In this document: positions 7,885-16,816 of the stretch, one piece after another
Layout of the letters: every line of letters begins with the position of its first letter
How positions within the stretch are numbered: position 1 is the first letter of the stretch
From: Peribacillus loiseleuriae
GTDB taxonomy: Bacteria > Bacillota > Bacilli > Bacillales > DSM-1321
Direction: 5' to 3'
Length of the DNA stretch: 64,000 nucleotides
Assembly: GCF_001183985.1 (NCBI RefSeq)
Contig: NZ_LFZW01000001.1
Location: 4,093,431 to 4,157,430 of the forward strand
Translations under genes and position numbers: made by a program
The notes under the pieces: model-generated
Seen by the model: only the letters and a program-made list of their open reading frames with translations
The model's database searches: none
Told to the model about the DNA's origin: nothing

Positions 7885-9321
7885 TTATTTAGTTACCGCT
7901 TCAAAGAATCCGTTTTTTACAACCATTAACACATCGCCATTTGCCCCTGGTGATGTAACAGCTATTCTTTTTCCATCTATTGAAACAGAAAAGGAAGTAA
8001 GCTCTAATTTTGTTTGTACAACTTTTGTTAATGCTTTCGTGGATGAATTCACTTCATAAATGACTTGATCGCCATTTTTCTCACTTACTAAAATCAATAG
8101 CTTACCCTGTGCTGTCACAACGGTTGAGATGATGTCCTTATTCGTGACTAACGGTATAACTTTGTTACTTTGATCAATCATGTATAAAATGGGCATTGCA
8201 TCACTATCAGTCGAATAACCCGTATACACAACATTCCTATTATTCAGTAAATTAATAAAAACTTTATTGTCTTTTGTAACTGTTAATTGTAAAGGCTTAA
8301 GTTCAGCCGCATTTAAGTCCAGTGAAAACAACTGTGGTTCCGTATCCGTTAAATCGATATCCGATACGTCCGTATTATCCGAGTCTGTATAATTGGTTTT
8401 AGCTTCATTTGACACAGAATAAAGCAGCTTTTGCCCGTCATTGGAAAGGTGCAGGTCGGATTTATATTTGAAAGCATCCGCGTAAACTGTTGTTAATGCA
8501 CCGTCTTTCACATTTACGTTATAGATTTTATCCGTATCTTTTCCATTAAAGAAATACACTTTATCTTCATTTTTAGACCAGACAAATTCGAATTTTTCAT
8601 TGTCGTCTTTATCATTCAAAATGACCGTTTTATTCGTGGCCAAATTAGTTAAGTAGATGATGCCCTTTTCGTCCGTATAAATGGCACTTTTCCCGCTTGG
8701 TGAAACTGAAACTTCTGTGCCACTGATTTCAAGTGATGACTTTTTATTATCAACATTAATTAAATAACTCTTCGCACCTGATGCCGTTTCATTACTAACC
8801 AGGACCGTTGAATCGTTAACCCACTGTGGATTGAAAGTATCACCGCTAATTAATCCTGCTACTGAAATGAACGAACCATTTTGAGTAGCTACCAAGTCCC
8901 CTCCTAATGCCTGAATGAAAGATTTCGCATCAACGAACAATGAATTACTTACAAGTTTCGGTGCAATATTAAGTTTTACTACTTTTCCATTAATTTTTGT
9001 AGACCCTTTGCTAGGTACTACCATGATGCTTACCTTTTGAGTACCAATTTTTTTGGAAAAAGTGTATGCTTTTGATTTATTATCATAACTGACTGTTGCA
9101 GACATTAATTTAGCTAGATCTCTAGCAGAATAGAGTTTTTGCTTATTGGATACAGTGTATTGAATATCTTTCAATTGTCCATTAACTACTACTTTTTCTT
9201 TACTAAATTCCCCTTTTTGTTGAACCGCTGCTGCACTCACCTCATGTGGCAAAAGTGGCGTGACTACACTTCCAGTTAACACAGATGTTGCAATAATAAG
9301 CGTTGATAATTGTTTTTTCAT
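7885..9321 (-). CDS. Secreted stalk-domain (copper amine oxidase N-like) and TolB-type propeller protein
   Basis: The 478-aa protein has a signal peptide (cleavage near HEVSA-A, residue 30). Next is a copper-amine-oxidase-N-like stalk domain (about residues 38-155, VVNGQLKDIQYTVSN then SLFVDAKSFIQALGGDL). A repetitive C-terminal half of TolB/WD40-like beta blades follows (motifs such as NPQWVNDSTVLVSN and VSPSGKSAIYTDE). It opens the pst operon, with a strong GGTGGAGG ribosome site. Its role in phosphate uptake is unknown; a cell-wall scaffold or sensor is possible. The leader contains several TTAACA-like words reminiscent of PhoP boxes, but their 11-base spacing is not convincing. Confidence 0.75.
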   Translation of the reverse strand: MKKQLSTLIIATSVLTGSVVTPLLPHEVSAAAVQQKGEFSKEKVVVNGQLKDIQYTVSNKQKLYSARDLAKLMSATVSYDNKSKAYTFSKKIGTQKVSIMVVPSKGSTKINGKVVKLNIAPKLVSNSLFVDAKSFIQALGGDLVATQNGSFISVAGLISGDTFNPQWVNDSTVLVSNETASGAKSYLINVDNKKSSLEISGTEVSVSPSGKSAIYTDEKGIIYLTNLATNKTVILNDKDDNEKFEFVWSKNEDKVYFFNGKDTDKIYNVNVKDGALTTVYADAFKYKSDLHLSNDGQKLLYSVSNEAKTNYTDSDNTDVSDIDLTDTEPQLFSLDLNAAELKPLQLTVTKDNKVFINLLNNRNVVYTGYSTDSDAMPILYMIDQSNKVIPLVTNKDIISTVVTAQGKLLILVSEKNGDQVIYEVNSSTKALTKVVQTKLELTSFSVSIDGKRIAVTSPGANGDVLMVVKNGFFEAVTK

Positions 9322-9574
9322 TCCTTTTCCTCCACCTTTGTTCTAGGACTATTGATCCACACTTAACAAATCCCTCTCTTAAGAATTAGTTAATCTAGTA
9401 CATTAGTAATTATAATCAGCGATTGTTAACTGATTATTAAGAATTATCTGATCCACAAAGTTTACTGTCGTTTTTTGTTAAAAAATAGTAAATTTTCTGT
9501 GATCTTCTATTTTCTCAATCGATAGAACGCAATAAATTATCCTATTTTATGTAATTTGTGGATTTAATCACAAA

Positions 9575-9620
9575 AAAGGTAGGCAACATATTAAACATAC
9601 CTAATATGTGCCTACCTTTA
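9575..9620. terminator. Terminator downstream of fabF
   Basis: The arms AAAGGTAGGCA and TGCCTACCTTT pair, and CATATTA and TAATATG extend the stem. Flanking A- and T-rich runs on both sides allow use in either direction. Confidence 0.8.
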
Positions 9621-9676
9621 TTCATTATAAAATTTTTGGGTATTAACAAATGGGCCTATCTTTTTACGCCTCTCGT

Positions 9677-10924
9677 TTATTCCCCTTCATTTTCTGTAAA
9701 TTTCTTAAACAATAACACAGCATTATGTCCGCCAAAGCCAAAGCCGTTAGATAAAGCATATGTGACTGATTCATTTATTGACTGATTTGGGATGTAATGA
9801 AGATCACATTCTTCATCTGGCTCTTCATAGTTGATCGTTGGAGGTAAAATTCCTTCCTGGATACTTTTTACTGTGATGACACCTTCTACACCGCCAGCAG
9901 CACCGAACAGATGACCCGTCATAGATTTAGTAGAGCTGACTTTTAACTTGTAGGCATGCTCACCAAATACATGCTTAATCGCATTCGTTTCAGACTTGTC
10001 CCCTTCTGGTGTGCTCGTTCCGTGTGCGTTGATATAATCAATTTGCTCCGGATCGATTTGTGCCATCTGTATTGCTTTTTCCATTGCTTTAGCAGCACCT
10101 AAATAATCAGGAGAGGTAATATGATGCGCATCTGTCGAGGACCCGTATCCGACAATTTCTCCTAAAATCACAGCGCCTCTCTTTTTGGCATGTTCGTATT
10201 CTTCAAGCATTAACACGCCTGCGCCTTCAGACATAACAAAACCGTCGCGTCCTTTATCAAACGGTCTACTTGCTTTTTGGGGCTCTTCGTTTCGTGTGGA
10301 CATCGCACGCATGCGCGAAAACCCTGCAAATGAAAGTGGGTTAATCGTCGCTTCAGCACCACCAGCAAGAATTGCATCTGAATAGCCATGATGGATGTTC
10401 AAAAAGGCCTCGCCAATCGCCTGATTACCTGTCGCACAAGCAGACACTGGGGAAAAGCTCGGACCGGCAAATCCAGTTTTAATAGCAATGATTCCCGATG
10501 CCATATTACTGATCATCATTGGTACCATAAATGGCGACACTCGTCTCGGCCCTTTTTCTAGCAACGCTCTATGATTCTCAAGCGTCGTATCAATGCCGCC
10601 AATGCCTGAACCGACGTATACACCGTACCGGTCATTTGTCTCCGTCTCCATAATCAACCCTGACTGATCAAGCGCTTGCTTTGCTGCGGCATATCCATAT
10701 TGAATAAATCTATCATATCTGCCAATTTCTTTATTATCTAAGTACGTCTCTGGCTTAAAATCTTCAATATATCCGCCAATTTGTGTGTTAATCCCATCAA
10801 ATTCGTCTGATGTAATTTTCTTTATACCTGATTTTCCTTCTTTAATATGATTCCAAAAAGTATCTACATCATTTCCTAAAGGGGATACGACCCCATACCC
10901 TGTTACAACGACTCTTCGGCTCAT
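9677..10924 (-). CDS. fabF: 3-oxoacyl-[ACP] synthase II (FabF type)
   Basis: The 415-aa condensing enzyme elongates fatty acyl chains with malonyl-ACP. The Cys-His-His triad is intact: Cys163 in VSACATGN, His301 in NAHGTSTP and His338 in GHLFGAAGG. The length is normal. Its ATG overlaps the tetR stop codon (ATGA) and has GGAGGAG upstream, so it is translationally coupled to a TetR regulator. The usual housekeeping fabH-fabF pairing is absent, so this may be an accessory paralogue used under TetR control. Confidence 0.88.
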   Translation of the reverse strand: MSRRVVVTGYGVVSPLGNDVDTFWNHIKEGKSGIKKITSDEFDGINTQIGGYIEDFKPETYLDNKEIGRYDRFIQYGYAAAKQALDQSGLIMETETNDRYGVYVGSGIGGIDTTLENHRALLEKGPRRVSPFMVPMMISNMASGIIAIKTGFAGPSFSPVSACATGNQAIGEAFLNIHHGYSDAILAGGAEATINPLSFAGFSRMRAMSTRNEEPQKASRPFDKGRDGFVMSEGAGVLMLEEYEHAKKRGAVILGEIVGYGSSTDAHHITSPDYLGAAKAMEKAIQMAQIDPEQIDYINAHGTSTPEGDKSETNAIKHVFGEHAYKLKVSSTKSMTGHLFGAAGGVEGVITVKSIQEGILPPTINYEEPDEECDLHYIPNQSINESVTYALSNGFGFGGHNAVLLFKKFTENEGE

Positions 10925-11469
10925 TGTACTATCTCCTCCAATTGTTTACTTATTGTCTCCATTATTTCCCCACCAACTGCTCGCCTATACTGCAACGCTC
11001 CTTTCATAGCAGATAATAGTAGGATCGCCTTGGCTTCATTTTTATTTTTGTTTTTATGTACGTCTTGAAGTAATTCGGCTACGCAGCCTATTTCTTTTTT
11101 CGTTACATATTGAACAGATTGCTTAAGAATTTCAGGCAAATACGGAAAATCCGCTTGAAATGCTGAAATCGGACAAATCTCATCTGAATTAATATGAGAA
11201 ATCCTCATCCTAAAAAACTCCATCGTTTTTTCTCTCGGATCAATATGCATACTATTAATTGCCAATATCATTTGATCCAGCCCAATTTCAATTCTGTCAC
11301 AAATAGCAAGACCTAAGCTCTCTTTTTTTTCAAAGTGATAGTGAATACTTGCTTTCGTCAAACCGAGCTCTTTCGATAGATGATCATAGCTGAAAGATAG
11401 ATAGCCTCTTTTTTTTATGTGCACAAGCGCCCTTTCAATAATTTGTTCTTTTCTATTTTCCATATCCAT
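10921..11469 (-). CDS. TetR/AcrR-family regulator of the fabF-like gene
   Basis: This 182-aa repressor-type protein has an N-terminal helix-turn-helix, LSFSYDHLSKELGLTKASIHYHFEKKESL (residues about 19-47), and a C-terminal ligand domain. It is transcribed first in a two-gene operon with fabF, overlapping it by four bases, so autoregulation and control of fabF are likely. The ribosome site is weak. The ligand may be an acyl compound, by association only. Confidence 0.85.
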   Translation of the reverse strand: MDMENRKEQIIERALVHIKKRGYLSFSYDHLSKELGLTKASIHYHFEKKESLGLAICDRIEIGLDQMILAINSMHIDPREKTMEFFRMRISHINSDEICPISAFQADFPYLPEILKQSVQYVTKKEIGCVAELLQDVHKNKNKNEAKAILLLSAMKGALQYRRAVGGEIMETISKQLEEIVQ

Positions 11470-12084
11470 ACACTAACCTACTACTAAGTAAGTGTCAATG
11501 TTCTCCGACTATTTCATACTTAGGATTGTACACGGTACAATTCAATACCTCATATGAAAAAAGATTAATCAAAATGGATTCTTCTATACCATATCTAGAT
11601 GTATTATTTATAAAAAAGTTTGATCATTTCTTAATAAATACTTTTTATTAGCCTTTTGATACTCTTTTATCATCTTAACAAAGTTAAGTGCAAAACCTAT
11701 ATTGTCTGGCAATCTAAGTTCTGAAAATAAATCCAAAGTGTAACTTAACCTCTTACGTTTATTTGAATGGCTTAAAAAAGTTCTATTCCTTTTATCACAC
11801 AAAAATCAGCTTCTATTTAAAGAAGCTTTTCCTTCTTCATATTCATCTTTTCATAATTCTACCTGTCCAAAAAGGTCCACTGCATAGGAATTTTCTTTAA
11901 CTAGCGGTCTGTTCACACATCGGTTCAAATTCACTTTATATTGCAATTCCCTGAAAAATGCTACTAACTTTAAGAAACTATATTTCTAATGAATGTTGAA
12001 AATAAAAGAAGAAAATACATATTCGAGCTTTAAAAATCATATTTAGTAACGGTTGATGGAAATTAAATTTTGGAGGCTATAATT
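11470..12084. other. Intergenic gap between tetR and the catalase gene
   Basis: This is about 600 bases of AT-rich DNA. A 64-codon minus-strand frame (11608-11802) begins at a GTG without a clear ribosome site, so I do not call it a gene. A small hairpin, AGCTTCT...AGAAGCT, lies near 11810. The stretch 11555-11640 shares words with 13648-13730 on the other side of the catalase gene. Confidence 0.5.
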
Positions 12085-13464
12085 ATGAATGAAAAACATC
12101 ATAAACAGAGGCAAACTTTATTAGAGGAAGGCCATTATGAGAATCGGGACCTCTCCAATGAGCCAGTTAAACTTCATTCCCAGACGATCGGCTCTGGGGG
12201 ACCTGTACTGGAGCAAGATAGTGCACTACACGAAACCTTACAAGATTTTATTCATGAAAAGATTTTAGAAAGACCTGTTCATGTAAAAGGATTTGGTGCG
12301 TTTGGTTATTTTCAAACGATATATTCGATGTCCGAGCATACAAAACTGAGCTTTTTACAAAATTCTAATCAGAAAGTTCCTGTTATGGTTCGCTTTTCGT
12401 TAGCTGTTAGTACGAAAGGAATACCTGATACATCTAGAAATGTACGTGGTTTTGCTACAAAATTTTATACAGAAGAAGGCGTTTTTGACCTTTTATGTAA
12501 TCACATTCCTGTTTTTCCCATTCGTGATGCGATACGATTTCCGGAATTTATTAAAGCACTCTTACCTTCACCAAAAAATAATTTAATTGATCCTGATAGG
12601 TTTTGGAGCTTTGTAGCAAAAGCGCCTGAATCGATTCATTTTGTTGTACGTTTCTACTCTGATGCTGGTACGATAAAAAGTCTTCGCCACATTCCAGGAC
12701 ATAGTGTAAATACATATGTCTGGAGAAATGCTCAAGGTATTAGAAAGTACGTTAAATATCATTGGTACCCATTTGAAGGTGTACAATACATTGGTCGCGA
12801 AGAAGCAAATAGACTAGCCGCTGAAAATCCTGATTACGCTGGTAAAGATTTATACGATGCGATTGCGGGTGGTACACTGGTGGAATATGGCTTATATGTC
12901 CAGCTCATGGACCCAAAGAATGAAGCAAATCTTTCTTATGATCCTTTAGACGATACAAAAGTATGGGATGAAAAAGAGTATCCCCTAATACCAGTAGGAA
13001 AAATGGTATTAAATAAAAATCCTGATAATTATATAGAACAAGTAGAAAAAGTCGCCTTCTCCCCTTCTAATTTACTAGACGGCGCAGAATTATCTGATGA
13101 TAAAATACTGCAGGGCCGTGCCAATATTTATAGTGACTCTCAAAGAAGAAGAATTGGAGCTGAATTTCGTAAATTACCGGTTAACCAACAACAAAATTGG
13201 ACACCAGCTAATCAAGTTACAAGTGGTGATGGAAGATATGTTGAAGGCAAACTAGAAAGAACTTCTATAACAAAGCAAGACGATTTTGGGCAGGCTGGTG
13301 AATTCTATACGAGATTAACTCAAATAGAAAAAGAACATCTTGTCGAAAATTTAGCTAATGATTTGAAAGTCATATCTGATGATATTAGAAAGAAAGTCAT
13401 GGAATATTTCAATAAAGTATCATCTAACTTAGCAAAGAGAATTGAGATTGAAATGAAAAAGTGA
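12085..13464 (+). CDS. Divergent monofunctional heme catalase
   Basis: The 459-aa protein has the catalase fold order. The distal His66 lies in ERPVHVKGFGAFGYF; Asn139 is the likely catalytic Asn, in DLLCNHIPVF where most catalases have VGNN. The proximal heme-ligand Tyr349 is in RANIYSDSQRRRIG. It decomposes hydrogen peroxide in the cytoplasm or spore. TGGAGG precedes the ATG at 12085; the in-frame TTG at 12070 overlaps that site and is rejected. The substitutions around the Asn and the short C-terminus set it apart from KatA. A KatX-like spore catalase is possible but not shown. Confidence 0.85.
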   Translation: MNEKHHKQRQTLLEEGHYENRDLSNEPVKLHSQTIGSGGPVLEQDSALHETLQDFIHEKILERPVHVKGFGAFGYFQTIYSMSEHTKLSFLQNSNQKVPVMVRFSLAVSTKGIPDTSRNVRGFATKFYTEEGVFDLLCNHIPVFPIRDAIRFPEFIKALLPSPKNNLIDPDRFWSFVAKAPESIHFVVRFYSDAGTIKSLRHIPGHSVNTYVWRNAQGIRKYVKYHWYPFEGVQYIGREEANRLAAENPDYAGKDLYDAIAGGTLVEYGLYVQLMDPKNEANLSYDPLDDTKVWDEKEYPLIPVGKMVLNKNPDNYIEQVEKVAFSPSNLLDGAELSDDKILQGRANIYSDSQRRRIGAEFRKLPVNQQQNWTPANQVTSGDGRYVEGKLERTSITKQDDFGQAGEFYTRLTQIEKEHLVENLANDLKVISDDIRKKVMEYFNKVSSNLAKRIEIEMKK

Positions 13465-13479
13465 TAAGAAGATTAAAAG

Positions 13480-13513
13480 ACGTCATTATTACGATTAAAA
13501 TGACGTTTTTTTG
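13480..13513 (+). terminator. Terminator of the catalase gene
   Basis: ACGTCATT and AATGACGT form the stem, followed by seven Ts, 16 bases after the stop codon. Confidence 0.85.
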
Positions 13514-13637
13514 TATAAAATTTATTAATTTCCACCATGTTCTTAATAACCGTATACTTTCGCAAATACTACAATTGTTGCATTGAAATAAAATTTGATT
13601 AAAAGTATCACGTAAACTCATATTTTACGATAAATAA

Positions 13638-13685
13638 ACAGAAGCCATTTTGAAAAAAGAATAATCAAAATGGCTTCTGTTTTTC
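13638..13685. terminator. Perfect hairpin downstream of the catalase gene
   Basis: The 16-base arms ACAGAAGCCATTTTGA and TCAAAATGGCTTCTGT are exact complements, followed on the plus strand by TTTTCTT. It lies 170 bases beyond the first terminator, with no gene between, so it may be a second terminator or the end of a short transcript. Confidence 0.6.
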
Positions 13686-13925
13686 TTGAATGAACATTCC
13701 GTTTTATAAAAAAGTTTGATTAAAACTCACTTAGAATTCTTTAATCGAAAAGGAATAAAACCGTGCACCTTTTTTGTAAACGGTATAACTTTCTTTAAAA
13801 CTGTACATCTTTTTTATAAACAGTACGACTTTATTTCAAAGCTACAAATGTAAGAGTGCGGATCACTTTCATATATAAGATTTCGAAGTGAATTTCTGGT
13901 CCGTTGACTTATTAGGAAGATGCGA

Positions 13926-14047
13926 AAAGAGGCTGCCCAACGAAAAGGACAATCCCCACATCTACTATATATCGTTTATATACGTGTACATGACACAATA
14001 AACGGTGTATAGAATGTGAGGTTAGACCCTTTTTAGACAACCTCTTT
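13926..14047. repeat. Long hairpin element E2
   Basis: The outer arms AAAGAGG and CCTCTTT and the inner pair ATCGTTTAT / ATAAACGGT fold into one long imperfect stem. The right half (ATAAACGGTGTATAGAATGTGAGG, given here only by its start at about 13999) closely matches the same part of element E3 at 38442. It follows the osmC stop codon and probably also serves as its terminator. Confidence 0.75.
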
Positions 14048-14102
14048 CCGTGTTTATCAAAGTTTAAATGAATATCTATTTGCGATTTTTCATAAACAGG
14101 AG

Positions 14103-14534
14103 TTATTCTTTTACAGGGCGTTCCCGCTTTTCGCCATTTAAGACAAGATGGAAGATGATATCTGCTTTCAATGAATTCGATACCGAACAGTATTTCTCTT
14201 TGCCAAGGTCGATCGCTCGCCACACTCGTTTGCTGTCGACGCTTCCATTGATGGTAAACGTGACATTAATCGTTGTAAATGCTTTAGGCATTTCTTCTTC
14301 TCTCGTACCATCTGTTTCGATTTCCAATGTATCTACTTCAGATAAGTACGGTCTTAGAATCATCGTAACATCAATCCCGATGCAACCTGCGAGAGACGCG
14401 AGTAGCATTTCGGTTGGTGTAACTCCCTTTCCTTCCCCGAAGTATTTTTCTGTTGCATCCATTTTCACTTCGTATCCTGAATCGCCGACTGCTGTGAAGG
14501 CGCGTTGTCCTGTCCATTTCGTTAGTACTTTCAT
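14103..14534 (-). CDS. OsmC/YhfA-family peroxide-reductase-like protein
   Basis: The 143-aa protein has the two conserved cysteines of the OsmC/Ohr superfamily, Cys51 in LASLAGCIGID and Cys116 in GKEKYCSVSNSL. In this family they reduce organic peroxides or bind reactive sulfur species. GAGGG precedes the ATG. It is the last gene of the TetR/ABC operon, which suggests that a thiol- or sulfur-containing compound could be the imported substrate. That is an inference. Confidence 0.85.
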   Translation of the reverse strand: MKVLTKWTGQRAFTAVGDSGYEVKMDATEKYFGEGKGVTPTEMLLASLAGCIGIDVTMILRPYLSEVDTLEIETDGTREEEMPKAFTTINVTFTINGSVDSKRVWRAIDLGKEKYCSVSNSLKADIIFHLVLNGEKRERPVKE

Positions 14535-14550
14535 ATTTATCCCTCTTTCA

Positions 14551-15297
14551 TTAAATGACTTCTTCTATTTTTAAAAACCTTCTTGCTCGTTCTGTTTTTG
14601 GATGACTAAAGAATTCTTCTGCTGTTCCTTCTTCCACAACTACGCCATCGGCCATGAATACAATCCGGTCAGCGACTTCACGCGCAAACTCCATTTCGTG
14701 CGTCACAATGACCATTGTCATACCTGTATGAGCAAGCTCTTTAATGACAGCGAGAACCTCATCCACTAATTCCGGGTCAAGAGCGGAAGTTGGCTCATCA
14801 AAAAGCATAAGATCTGGTTCCATTGCTAACGCTCTTGCAATAGCTACTCTTTGCTGTTGTCCACCAGAGAGTCTTTGCGGATATTGATCTTTCTTTTCAA
14901 TTAATCCGACTCGACTCAAGAGGTTCTCCCCTATAGTTATGGCTTTTTCTTTCGGGCTCTTTTTGACAATAAGCAATGCTTCCACGACGTTTTGCAGCAC
15001 GGTTTTATGTGGGTATAAATTAAATTGCTGAAAGACCATTCCTGTATTAAGTCGAATTTTACGAATTTGTTTGTTTCGTTCTCTTGGCGATTGGTTCGCA
15101 TCCACTTCAATTTCGCCTACTTGAATTCTGCCGCCTGACAATTCCTCTAACCCATTAAAACAGCGTAACAAAGTACTTTTTCCTGAACCACTTGGACCGA
15201 GAATAGCGACTACTTCACCGGTCGCTACAGACAAATTGATTTTTTTTAATACTTCAAGCCCTGAAAAACTCTTTGATAGGTCGTTTGTTTTTATCAT
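14551..15297 (-). CDS. Polar amino acid ABC transporter ATPase (GlnQ family)
   Basis: This nucleotide-binding subunit has Walker [10 protein letters not shown], the signature [16 protein letters not shown], Walker [15 protein letters not shown] and the H-loop VTHEMEFA. These sequences are typical of importers for polar amino acids. I start at the second ATG (15297), because GGTGAT lies 5 bases before it; an upstream in-frame ATG at 15309 has no ribosome site. It sits between the permease gene and osmC. Confidence 0.9.
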   Translation of the reverse strand: MIKTNDLSKSFSGLEVLKKINLSVATGEVVAILGPSGSGKSTLLRCFNGLEELSGGRIQVGEIEVDANQSPRERNKQIRKIRLNTGMVFQQFNLYPHKTVLQNVVEALLIVKKSPKEKAITIGENLLSRVGLIEKKDQYPQRLSGGQQQRVAIARALAMEPDLMLFDEPTSALDPELVDEVLAVIKELAHTGMTMVIVTHEMEFAREVADRIVFMADGVVVEEGTAEEFFSHPKTERARRFLKIEEVI

Positions 15298-15311
15298 AAG
15301 GATCACCATAC

Positions 15312-15956
15312 TTATTCATAAATTGATAGCCGTTTCTCGATTCGCTCTAAAATGAATGAAAATCCTGTGCTTAGGATCCAATACATCACCGCAATAGCCA
15401 AATAAAAAGGCATGTATACATAATACTGCGCAATTAAAAGCTGCGCCGATCGAAGCAATTCGGTAACCGTAATAACAGATACGAGCGATGTTTCCTTCAG
15501 CATTCCGATGAAGGTATTTCCCGCTGGCGGTATCGCAATTCGAATCGCTTGCGGCAGAATGATTCTCCTCATGGTTTGGATCGGTGTCATTCCCGATGCA
15601 TATGCCGCCTCATATTGTCCCTTTGGAATAGCTTGTATCGCACCACGCAATGTTTCCGATAAATAAGCACCTATGCTAATACTTAACGCGATATATGCTG
15701 CAGTCAACGGTTTAAGGTTTAAGCCATAATCCGCTAATCCATAATAAATAATGATAATCTGCACAAGTGTCGGTGTTCCCCGAATAATCGATACATAAGC
15801 ACGCGCCAACCATCTAATTGGCCGGTTTCCTTTAAGTCTCGCAATCGCAACAATAACCGCAAGAATCGAGCCGAAAAACATCGATACAATGGTGATAAGG
15901 AGCGTATAATAGGCTCCTTGTAATAAAAATGGCAAATTAGACCAAATGATATTCAT
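15312..15956 (-). CDS. Polar amino acid ABC transporter permease
   Basis: This 214-aa inner-membrane subunit of the HisM/GlnP class contains [15 protein letters not shown] and the ATPase-docking [24 protein letters not shown] segment. A single permease suggests a homodimeric channel. The C-terminal region resembles cystine-type permeases (TcyB), which gives a weak hint to the substrate. The ribosome site before the ATG is poor, so it may rely on coupling to the upstream gene 22 bases away. Confidence 0.9.
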   Translation of the reverse strand: MNIIWSNLPFLLQGAYYTLLITIVSMFFGSILAVIVAIARLKGNRPIRWLARAYVSIIRGTPTLVQIIIIYYGLADYGLNLKPLTAAYIALSISIGAYLSETLRGAIQAIPKGQYEAAYASGMTPIQTMRRIILPQAIRIAIPPAGNTFIGMLKETSLVSVITVTELLRSAQLLIAQYYVYMPFYLAIAVMYWILSTGFSFILERIEKRLSIYE

Positions 15957-15978
15957 TTACTTATCCAGCCCTTTCTCT

Positions 15979-16794
15979 TTATTCAGCTGGTTCTTCATTA
16001 AACCACTTCATATAAATATTTTTATACGTTCCGTCTGCTTTCATTTCTGCTAAAATACGATCCAACTCTTTTAGAAACGGTTCATTTCCTTTACGAACAG
16101 CGATACCCGCTTGATCAGACTTCACCGGTTCGCCAACTGCTTTAATTTTAAAGCCATTCTTTTCAACAATCGGTTTGATGGCATACATATTATTAATCGT
16201 TGCATCAATTCTACCTGTATCCAAATCTTTCAGCGATGTAATGACATCATCATACGTTTTGATTGTAAAATCGCCCACTTTTGGCATTAACTCTGTACGA
16301 AGATAGGTTTCGTCATTTGTTCCTAACCCGACGCCAATATTTTTCCCTTTAAAATCTTCTACAGACTTAATGATGTTGTTATCTTCTTGAACGATAACCT
16401 TTACATGATTTGTAATATATGGCTTTGTAAAATCCATCTGCTTCTTCCGCTCATCCGTAATCGTCATTTGGCTGATTACAACATCAAACTTATTCGTTTG
16501 CAGTCCGGCAATCATCCCTGAGAATTCTTGAGCGACAAACTCAACCTCTACCCCTAAACGTTTCGCAACTTCCTTGGCAATGTCTACGTCGAAACCATCC
16601 ATTTCTTTCTTTTCATTTAAGAAATTATAGGGCTGATACGTTCCCATGACTCCGACCCGTAATGTACCTCGATCCTTAACCTCTTTGAGTAAATCTTTGT
16701 TCGCATTATTGGCGTTATTTTTTGTACCACATGCACTTAATATCATCACTATAGCTACTAGGAAAGTCAGTAGCAACCTGGGGCGCTTTTTCAT
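15979..16794 (-). CDS. Polar amino acid ABC transporter substrate-binding lipoprotein
   Basis: The protein of about 271 aa has a lipoprotein signal with lipobox LSAC and the SBP_bac_3 fold: GTLRVGVMGTYQPYNF, MDGFDVDIAKEVAKRLG, then FDVVISQMTITDERKKQMDF. This is the extracytoplasmic receptor of the importer encoded downstream. An in-frame TTG at 16800 also exists; AGGAG is 10 bases before the ATG at 16794 and only 4 before the TTG. The substrate is probably a small polar or sulfur amino acid. Confidence 0.9.
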   Translation of the reverse strand: MKKRPRLLLTFLVAIVMILSACGTKNNANNANKDLLKEVKDRGTLRVGVMGTYQPYNFLNEKKEMDGFDVDIAKEVAKRLGVEVEFVAQEFSGMIAGLQTNKFDVVISQMTITDERKKQMDFTKPYITNHVKVIVQEDNNIIKSVEDFKGKNIGVGLGTNDETYLRTELMPKVGDFTIKTYDDVITSLKDLDTGRIDATINNMYAIKPIVEKNGFKIKAVGEPVKSDQAGIAVRKGNEPFLKELDRILAEMKADGTYKNIYMKWFNEEPAE

Positions 16795-16816
16795 TTTCAA
16801 TTCACTCCTTCATTTA

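Noticed and set aside
9395-9440. PhoP boxes upstream of the pst operon
   Set aside because: Several TTAACA-like words occur but not with regular 11-base spacing, so I list no site.
11470-11500. Palindromic operator upstream of the fabF-linked tetR
   Set aside because: The CTTACTTAGTAGTAGG stretch looks repetitive but is not symmetric when aligned with its reverse complement.
11608-11802. 64-codon minus-strand frame between tetR and the catalase gene
   Set aside because: GTG start without a Shine-Dalgarno sequence and no family resemblance; could be a remnant but cannot be supported.
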